Assembly: GCA_903885855.1 (NCBI GenBank)
Contig: CAISKG010000621.1
Span: forward strand, 1-7,376
Reading direction: 5' to 3'
Length of the DNA stretch: 7,376 nucleotides
Origin: an uncultured Planctomycetaceae bacterium
Lineage (GTDB): Bacteria; Planctomycetota; Planctomycetia; Pirellulales; UBA1268
Shown here: positions 7,355 to 7,376 of the stretch, piece after piece
Layout: every line of letters starts with the position of its first letter
Numbering within the stretch: position 1 is the stretch's first letter
Notes under the pieces: generated by a model
Told to the model about the DNA's origin: nothing
The model's input: only the letters and a program-made list of their open reading frames with translations
Databases searched by the model: none
Made by a program: the position numbers and the translations under genes

Positions 7355-7375
7355 TGAAAAAGCCGAGGTTTTTCA
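7355..7375 (+). repeat. second, related A5/T5 inverted repeat at the window edge
   Basis: TGAAAAA (7355-7361) and TTTTTCA (7369-7375) form a perfect seven-base inverted repeat around the loop GCCGAGG. It shares the GAAAAAG left core and the TTTTT..CAC right end with the stem-loop at 7311-7343, and lies 11 bases after it. The T5 run in its right arm could assist termination. The window ends one base later, so more copies or a downstream convergent gene may follow. Confidence 0.4.
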
Positions 7376-7376
7376 C

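Overview
This 7.4 kb window is very GC-rich (above 70% by eye, strong G/C at third codon positions) and densely coded bacterial DNA. It reads like a chromosomal segment of a planctomycete-type bacterium. The ArgG protein, with its CEDRQAIL, DQCRFQLAAEALDP and YSSDENCLH stretches, resembles planctomycete homologues as I remember them. The secreted alpha/beta hydrolase and the long, arginine-rich N-region of the secreted protein at the left edge fit the same group. The phylum assignment is an inference from recalled family patterns, not a search.

Layout, left to right. (1) A minus-strand gene enters at the left edge. Only its first 83 codons are present (249 down to 1), and they encode a secretion signal followed by the start of an unidentified exported protein. 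(2) Divergent from it, on the plus strand, are a PduO-type cob(I)alamin adenosyltransferase (400-945) and, 32 bases later, a secreted alpha/beta hydrolase (978-2063). They probably form a two-gene unit. (3) Converging on the hydrolase, with a 10-base overlap of the 3' ends, is a class II xylose isomerase (xylA, minus, 2054-3373). Upstream of it on the same strand is a classical short-chain dehydrogenase/reductase (minus, 3517-4383). (4) Divergent from the dehydrogenase, on the plus strand, are pyruvate kinase (pyk, 4475-6034) and, 47 bases later, argininosuccinate synthase (argG, 6082-7305). (5) The last 71 bases are abruptly AT-richer (about 49% GC) and hold two related A5/T5 palindromic stem-loops. 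These look like a terminator or an extragenic palindromic repeat, cut by the window edge.

Functionally the genes are mostly central metabolism: sugar isomerisation, the last step of glycolysis, arginine biosynthesis and B12 cofactor maturation. No single pathway links them. The secreted hydrolase and xylose isomerase could both serve plant-polysaccharide breakdown, but they are on opposite strands. I see no mobile element, CRISPR array, tRNA, rRNA or obvious new multi-gene system. The points most worth a second look are the palindromic tail after argG, the residue pattern in pyruvate kinase that predicts K+-independence, a promoter for xylA overlapping the dehydrogenase stop codon, and a possible leaderless start for the dehydrogenase.
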